DNA of 11,854 nt from Candidatus Magasanikiibacteriota bacterium (GTDB lineage: Bacteria > Patescibacteriota > Patescibacteriia > Magasanikbacterales > GWA2-37-8): assembly GCA_903853785.1 (NCBI GenBank), contig CAINUM010000053.1, positions 1 through 11,854 of the forward strand. Reading direction: 5' to 3'. Made by a program: the position numbers and the translations under genes. The notes beneath the pieces are model-generated. The model had not been told where the DNA came from. It did not search any database and saw nothing but the letters and a program-made list of their open reading frames with translations. Shown here piece by piece: positions 8,058 through 11,854 of this stretch; within the stretch, counting starts at the first letter, position 1, and every line of letters starts with the position of its first letter.

Positions 8058-8086
8058 AGCATACCATTTTTAGCCCAAAAAGTCAA
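8058..8086 (-). promoter_or_regulatory. Sigma70-type promoter for the lysS operon
   Basis: On the minus strand the -35 box is TTGACT (8086-8081, 5 of 6 matches). A 17-nt spacer ends in TG plus one base (extended -10), and the -10 box is TATGCT (8063-8058, 4 of 6). A start near 8051 would give a leader of about 15 nt before the lysS ATG at 8036. It lies directly after the greA terminator and upstream of the tight lysS-to-ftsQ block, so it probably drives all seven genes. Confidence 0.75.
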
Positions 8087-8096
8087 CGCGTTAGAC
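8082..8096. promoter_or_regulatory. Imperfect dyad overlapping the lysS -35 box
   Basis: On the minus strand the sequence is GTCTAACGCGTTGAC: two GTC/GAC arms around the perfect 8-bp palindrome AACGCGTT, with one extra T. It covers most of the -35 hexamer. Flanking AAAA (8098-8101) and TTTT (8078-8081) can extend the pairing across an unpaired G. It could be an operator or a weak second terminator for greA. It may also be chance. No regulator is encoded nearby. Confidence 0.35.
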
Positions 8097-8099
8097 CTT

Positions 8100-8134
8100 T
8101 TAAAAAGACCTGGTTTAAAACCAAGTCTTTTTAA
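8100..8134 (-). terminator. Intrinsic terminator of greA
   Basis: A long hairpin starts 4 nt after the greA stop. The outer stem TTAAAAAGAC pairs with GTCTTTTTAA, and the inner stem is TGGTTT with AAACCA, joined on the minus strand through one T-G wobble. The minus strand carries a run of five T at the 3' arm. The structure is nearly symmetrical and could also stop transcription from the plus strand, but no gene lies there. It separates the greA unit from the lysS promoter. Confidence 0.88.
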
Positions 8135-8138
8135 TTTA

Positions 8139-8600
8139 TTATTTGATAGAGATAATCTCGTAAACGTTTTTACCAGCCGGAGTAATTACTTCAACTTTGT
8201 CTTTAACCTGGTGCTTCAGAAAAGCCTGACCAAGTGGTGATTCGTTGGAAATGTAACCCTTGGTAGGGTCGATTTCCTGAGGCCCAACAATTGTGAAATC
8301 TTTCGTTTTACCGTTGATATTTACTGTAACTGTACAACCAATTGTTACGACATCGTTATCGGAACTTTTCTTAATGATTTCACAATTTTGAATTAAATAT
8401 TCTAGCTCCTTTACTCTGCCCTGTGTCCAAGACATATCTTCGCGAGCTTGATGATATTCAGCGTTTTCTGAAAGATCCCCTTGTTGTTTGGCTTCGTCGA
8501 TGCGTCGAGCAATATCTGGAATAGTTTTGTTGGTGATTGTTTCTAGTTCAGCTTTTAAATTCTTCAAGCTAGCTTCGGTGACGTATTGTACATTAGGCAT
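8139..8600 (-). CDS. greA: Transcription elongation factor GreA
   Basis: Enters the secondary channel of RNA polymerase and stimulates transcript cleavage to rescue backtracked complexes. It has 153 residues, close to the usual 155-160. The N-terminal coiled coil (about 8-75) carries the tip motif GDLSENAEYHQARE (41-54) with acidic residues D42 and E45, equivalent to the E. coli GreA catalytic pair D41/E44. The C-terminal FKBP-like domain includes FTIVGPQEIDPTKGYISNESPLGQAFL (102-128). The ATG at 8600 (MPNVQYVTEASL) matches the family N-terminus. A longer open frame to 8801 only overlaps the mrdA end and has no GreA-like sequence. There is no SD. The gene has its own promoter and terminator and so appears to be a one-gene unit. 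Confidence 0.97.
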   Translation of the reverse strand: MPNVQYVTEASLKNLKAELETITNKTIPDIARRIDEAKQQGDLSENAEYHQAREDMSWTQGRVKELEYLIQNCEIIKKSSDNDVVTIGCTVTVNINGKTKDFTIVGPQEIDPTKGYISNESPLGQAFLKHQVKDKVEVITPAGKNVYEIISIK

Positions 8601-8614
8601 ATAAAAAAATAAAT

Positions 8615-8631
8615 AAACTCGGAAGGAGTTT
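8615..8631 (-). promoter_or_regulatory. Hairpin in the greA leader
   Basis: On the minus strand AAACTC, loop CTTCC, GAGTTT gives a perfect 6-bp stem, followed by a T-rich tract (14 nt, 12 of them T) that ends at the greA ATG. From the predicted start near 8633 the hairpin would sit at the very 5' end of the transcript. It could stabilise the mRNA. It could also act as a weak terminator or attenuator for read-through from mrdA. With only two G-C pairs the stem is weak. Confidence 0.45.
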
Positions 8632-8639
8632 GTATAACA

Positions 8640-8668
8640 ATGATAACAGACTAGTATTAGTGTGTCAA
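8640..8668 (-). promoter_or_regulatory. Strong sigma70-type promoter for greA
   Basis: On the minus strand the -35 box is a perfect TTGACA (8668-8663). A 17-nt spacer ends in TGT (extended -10), and the -10 box is TATCAT (8645-8640, 5 of 6 matches). The -35 hexamer is made of the Leu-Thr codons just before the final His of mrdA. A start near 8633 leaves a leader of about 33 nt. It is one of the best consensus promoters readable in the window and decouples greA from the mre block. Confidence 0.8.
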
Positions 8669-10633
8669 ATACTTTTTTCCCCACCATTTTAAAAACTCGT
8701 TGGCAATCGGCATACTGACAGTCGATCCTTGTCCACCTTCTTCGATTAAAACTGTTATGGCGATCTGAGGGCTTTCGTAAGGGGCGAATGCAGTGAACCA
8801 AGCGTGTTCTGGTTTTGTACTATTCCATTGAGCTGTACCGGTTTTCCCCGCTGCAGTGAATGGTAGTGATTTTAACAATTGGCAACTACCAGTTAAAACA
8901 CAATCACGCATGCCTTGTCGCACAATCTCAGTTGTTTTGGCGGATACGACATTCGTATTAATAGGTGGAAACAAAAATTTATTAGTCACATCGTCTTTGT
9001 CTAAAAGTTGCATGGCAAGGTGAGGTTTAACAATTGTTCCACCATTAGCAAACGCTGCGGTCCAAACTGAAGCTTGTAGAGGTGTTACCAATAAATCTCC
9101 CTGACCGATTGATAAATTGTAGGTATCCCCTACATACCATGATTCACCCTTGGTTGTTTTTTTCCATTCTTTGCTTGGTAAAAATCCAGCCGATTCTCCA
9201 GGAATATCAATACCGGTTTTTTGGGCTAGATTAAATTTACGCATGTATTCAATTATTTTATCAACTCCCAAACCTGTAAAATTTCCATAGCCGCCACCAA
9301 TATAATAAAAGAAAGTATTTACTGACCACGCTAAAGCTTTAGTAACATTGGTCATACCGTGTCCGCCAGCCTTCCAATCTTTGAAATACCATTTTCCAAC
9401 TTGAATTCCACCGTTGCTTAAAAAACCTTTATTGGCATCAATAATTTTTTCTTCCAAAGCGGCTGCAGCTACGATCGGTTTTACAATTGAACCGGATGGA
9501 ATATTTCCACCGATAGCACGATTGAATAATGGGTTATCTGGATTTTCAAGATATTTATTATAATCTACCTGCGTAATTCCGTTAGAAAATAGATTATTAT
9601 CAAAACTTGGCCAACTTACCAGTGCAATAATTTCACCATTTCTAGGATCAAGGGCAACAGCTGAAACACGATGTTCGCCGTGGGTGGCGACATAGTTTTT
9701 TATTAGTTGTTCCAATTTATTCTGTGCTTCCAAATCAATAGTTAGCCAAAGATTTTTTCCTGGCGTTGGTGGTTCTTCTGCGACAACATTTTGTTCTCGA
9801 CCGGTTGAATTTACTTCGATTTTTTTTCTTCCGTATATTCCACGTAAGTCTTTTTCATAATTTTTTTCAATTCCAGTTTTACCAATGCCGTCAGAAACCT
9901 GATATCCATTGGCGTGATTTTCTTCAAGTTCCTTATCATTTAATTTTCCCAAATATCCAAGCACATGAGAAAGTGACATAGTGCTGCTGGCATTGGTATT
10001 ACTTGAATATATATAATTACGTTTTGTTCCACCTTCAACCAAAATACCCGGCATTTGAACACTTTCAATATAAATTTTTAGCGAAGTATCGTAATCTAAA
10101 TTATCTTTTAAAACCAATGATTCGTAACTATAGTTTTTATATTTCAACAATAAATTCTGAATATAATCTTCAGTTAATCCTGACAGTGAGGCAAGTTTTA
10201 CTATTACTTCTTGCCTCTTGGTTTTGTTAGTGGGTAAATCTTGTGGCACGATAGACAAGGAAAAGTTTGGTACATTTTGCACAAGCTGCTTTCCAAATCT
10301 ATCAAAAATAGTTCCACGTTCGGCTGCGATTGGTCGAATGCGAATGCGGTTGTTTTCAGCTAAATTGCGGTAATAGTCTCCCTTTATAATTTGTGTATAA
10401 AAACTTCTAAAAAAGATAGTTGAAATACCAAGTCCTAATATAATTATAAAAGCTAACAAGCGTTTCTTTAATATACTTTTACCCAAATATTTTCTAGTGC
10501 CAGTTGAGGTAGTATGTTTGAAAGACTGATTTTCTAAATGAAGATTTTCTTCAACCCAATTATGCCTAAACTTTCCTTCAAGTTTTTGCCAATCATTGTT
10601 TTCAGATTCAATTTCAAACAGTTTTCCGTTCAT
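8657..10633 (-). CDS. mrdA: Penicillin-binding protein 2 (elongasome transpeptidase)
   Basis: A class B PBP that cross-links peptidoglycan during cell elongation, working with MreC/MreD and a SEDS polymerase (RodA). It has 658 residues, slightly long. There is a cytoplasmic tail of about 56 residues, longer than usual for PBP2, then one membrane helix (about 58-78). The pedestal domain begins near RIRPIAAERGTIFDRFG (98-114) and contains GIGKTGIEKNYEKDLRG (249-265). The transpeptidase domain has all three active-site motifs: SxxK as SIVK (382-385, nucleophile S382), SxN as SVN (437-439) and KTGT (597-600). GQGDLLVTPLQ (510-520) is also class B typical. The SxxK context NIPSGSIVKP departs from the common YPPGSTFK. 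Its ATG overlaps the mreD stop as ATGA, showing translational coupling, and the mreC-mreD neighbours support PBP2 over FtsI. Confidence 0.94.
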   Translation of the reverse strand: MNGKLFEIESENNDWQKLEGKFRHNWVEENLHLENQSFKHTTSTGTRKYLGKSILKKRLLAFIIILGLGISTIFFRSFYTQIIKGDYYRNLAENNRIRIRPIAAERGTIFDRFGKQLVQNVPNFSLSIVPQDLPTNKTKRQEVIVKLASLSGLTEDYIQNLLLKYKNYSYESLVLKDNLDYDTSLKIYIESVQMPGILVEGGTKRNYIYSSNTNASSTMSLSHVLGYLGKLNDKELEENHANGYQVSDGIGKTGIEKNYEKDLRGIYGRKKIEVNSTGREQNVVAEEPPTPGKNLWLTIDLEAQNKLEQLIKNYVATHGEHRVSAVALDPRNGEIIALVSWPSFDNNLFSNGITQVDYNKYLENPDNPLFNRAIGGNIPSGSIVKPIVAAAALEEKIIDANKGFLSNGGIQVGKWYFKDWKAGGHGMTNVTKALAWSVNTFFYYIGGGYGNFTGLGVDKIIEYMRKFNLAQKTGIDIPGESAGFLPSKEWKKTTKGESWYVGDTYNLSIGQGDLLVTPLQASVWTAAFANGGTIVKPHLAMQLLDKDDVTNKFLFPPINTNVVSAKTTEIVRQGMRDCVLTGSCQLLKSLPFTAAGKTGTAQWNSTKPEHAWFTAFAPYESPQIAITVLIEEGGQGSTVSMPIANEFLKWWGKKYLTH

Positions 10634-11178
10634 AAAATATTTGATGTTTCCAAAATATATTCTGGGCGTAAACGTTTTACAAATATGGAAGTTGCCACAT
10701 AGATCACCGATAATGAAATCGCTGTAATCAATGCTTCACTTAAAAACATTTTAATTAAAAGTGTAGAAAATACGTTTGAATAATTTTGAATTAGAGAGTT
10801 CCAATAAATAAATATTATAAAAATTATTCGATAAATTACCATCGATACAAAACCTGTAAAAAAAACTATAATTAATGAACGATTTGTAAAAACATTTAAC
10901 AATAACCAATTGGCGATTAAAAGCGCAAAAATTTGCGAAAAACTTTCTAGACCAAATGGGGTGGTGTAAAACAACTCACAAACTAACAAGGTGTATGTAG
11001 CCACTAAAATATATTTTTGGCGTGGATTTAAAATAATTAACCACAAAAAAACAGTCATAATTATATTAAGGAAATTGACTGGTTGATGAAAAATAATACG
11101 CCAAGATAGGTGCAATAATATTAATAAATTTGCCATTAAAAGAATCAATAATTTTTGTATTATTTTACTAAACCCCAT
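10630..11178 (-). CDS. mreD: Rod shape-determining protein MreD
   Basis: A polytopic inner-membrane protein of the elongasome, thought to bind MreC and PBP2. From ATG 11178 it has 182 residues, a normal length. It is almost entirely hydrophobic, with about five or six membrane segments: roughly 5-25, 35-50, 56-72, 80-97, 101-126 and 145-167. A YTTPFG motif (71-76) lies between segments; many MreD proteins have a similar P.G feature there. A TTG start at 11205 would add nine residues and overlap mreC by 26 nt. The ATG is preferred because TAA-T-ATG repeats the stop-start spacing of other junctions here, and neither start has an SD. It ends in TGA within an ATGA overlap with mrdA. Low sequence conservation means the name rests largely on membrane topology and its place between mreC and mrdA. 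Confidence 0.82.
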   Translation of the reverse strand: MGFSKIIQKLLILLMANLLILLHLSWRIIFHQPVNFLNIIMTVFLWLIILNPRQKYILVATYTLLVCELFYTTPFGLESFSQIFALLIANWLLLNVFTNRSLIIVFFTGFVSMVIYRIIFIIFIYWNSLIQNYSNVFSTLLIKMFLSEALITAISLSVIYVATSIFVKRLRPEYILETSNIL

Positions 11179-11179
11179 A

Positions 11180-11854
11180 TTATTTTGTTGATAATATCCC
11201 GACAAAATTTATTTTTTCATAGTCGACCGCCGGTGTAATCACTGCTTGTTGGAAAGGTTGGTATGATTCGTTTTCAATCGCCGCTACTTTTCCAATAATC
11301 AAACCGCGTGGAATTCCAAGTTCGAGTCCTGATGTAATAATTTGATCGCCAGTAATAATATTTTCATTTCTAGGAATAAAATTCATCTTGATACTCAAAC
11401 CAAAACCACCTTCAATTATTCCCAGACTATGATCTGAATTTAAAATAGTTGCCGCGATTTTACTTTGGTTGTCGCTGAGTACTCGAACAAAAGAAATACT
11501 CTCTTCTACTTTGATAATTTTTCCAATTAAAATTCCGTCGCCATATGTTACTGGTGAATCTATCTTTATACCATCGTTTGATCCGCGATTTAAAACAATC
11601 ACTTGGTCGACAGTATCCAAATTTTTTGCCACAATTTCAGCGGTAATCAGGACGGTGGTATTGCTTTTTTTAAAATCTAGTTGGTTTTTTAATTCAAAAT
11701 TTTCTTGTTCAAGTATCTTATTTTTTATCACAGTCTCTTCGCTTACGGTTGAGGTGTTTGTATCCAAGCAAACTCCCCCGATGTTATTTTTCTGAATTTT
11801 GGAAGTGATTGGTTTTAAAACTACAACAATCGTGTTTCTTATTTTATTTTCAAT
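11180..11854 (-). CDS. mreC: Rod shape-determining protein MreC (5' end outside window)
   Basis: A periplasmic elongasome scaffold that activates PBP2. The frame is open to the window edge and gives 224 residues; the family is usually about 270-290, so the start and the N-terminal membrane anchor lie beyond base 11854. The visible part begins with the juxtamembrane segment (RNTIVVVLKPITSKIQ). A short coiled coil follows (about 37-57, containing ILEQENFELKNQL), then the tandem beta-barrel core. Core blocks are VLNRGSNDGIKIDSPVTYGDGILIGKI, FVRVLSDNQSKIAA and IITGDQIITSGLELGIPRGLIIGKV, all matching typical MreC blocks (G...Gi..g.pV....GlvG.v; GD.vvTSGl.g.fP.Gl.vG.V). A TTG at 11767 preceded by GGGGGAG could pass for a start but lies inside the gene. 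The mreD ATG follows the stop by 1 nt. Confidence 0.93.
   Translation of the reverse strand: MENKIRNTIVVVLKPITSKIQKNNIGGVCLDTNTSTVSEETVIKNKILEQENFELKNQLDFKKSNTTVLITAEIVAKNLDTVDQVIVLNRGSNDGIKIDSPVTYGDGILIGKIIKVEESISFVRVLSDNQSKIAATILNSDHSLGIIEGGFGLSIKMNFIPRNENIITGDQIITSGLELGIPRGLIIGKVAAIENESYQPFQQAVITPAVDYEKINFVGILSTK

Noticed and set aside
8621..8654. Plus-strand GGAAGGAG followed by ATG, resembling a ribosome binding site
   Set aside because: The frame closes after four codons (ATG ATA ACA GAC TAG) and the purine run is the complement of the greA leader hairpin.
8601..8801. N-terminal extension of the greA frame by 67 codons
   Set aside because: It lies in another frame over the mrdA 3' end, has no GreA-like sequence, and would pass through the promoter; ATG 8600 gives the family N-terminus.
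10630..10632. Possible reassigned TGA codon at the mreD end, as in Gracilibacteria or Absconditabacteria
   Set aside because: The TGA forms a normal ATGA overlap with mrdA at the expected MreD length, and no gene in the window has an in-frame TGA.
11179..11205. TTG start for mreD overlapping mreC by 26 nt
   Set aside because: It has no SD, uses a rarer start codon, and breaks the short-gap junction pattern; ATG 11178 fits better.

Overview
The window is a low-GC, gene-dense bacterial chromosome segment in which every real gene lies on the minus strand. Read in the direction of transcription (high to low coordinates), the order is mreC (cut by the right edge), mreD, mrdA (PBP2), greA, lysS, a RibL/TagD-like nucleotidyltransferase, a fused HAM1/RdgB-like pyrophosphatase with a NUDIX hydrolase, serS, typA, alr and ftsQ. 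A possible further start lies at the left edge. No mobile element, CRISPR array, rRNA, tRNA or phage gene was seen, and no stretch of 300 bases lacks a gene.

The style suggests a Patescibacteria (Candidate Phyla Radiation) genome: AT-rich DNA, compact single-domain housekeeping proteins, very short junctions, and few Shine-Dalgarno (SD) sequences. This is inference from style, not a marker-gene assignment. mreD ends in TGA in the usual ATGA overlap with mrdA. That argues for the standard code and against the UGA-glycine code of Gracilibacteria and Absconditabacteria.

There are three transcription blocks. (1) mreC-mreD-mrdA forms the elongasome block (cell shape and lateral-wall peptidoglycan synthesis) and runs in from the right edge. 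(2) greA is a one-gene unit. Its promoter has its -35 box inside the last codons of mrdA, its leader has a small hairpin, and a strong intrinsic terminator follows its stop codon. (3) lysS starts a long block from its own promoter at about 8058-8086. This block runs through seven genes with gaps of 1-6 nt to ftsQ and probably past the left edge. It mixes translation genes (lysS, serS, typA), nucleotide or cofactor chemistry (nucleotidyltransferase, HAM1-NUDIX) and cell-wall or division genes (alr supplies D-alanine; ftsQ is a divisome scaffold).

Most of the content is ordinary core biology, and I see no convincing undescribed multi-gene system. The points most worth a second look are the HAM1-NUDIX fusion protein, the two promoters in the greA/lysS region with their overlapping secondary structures, and the SD-poor stop-start junctions throughout the operon.
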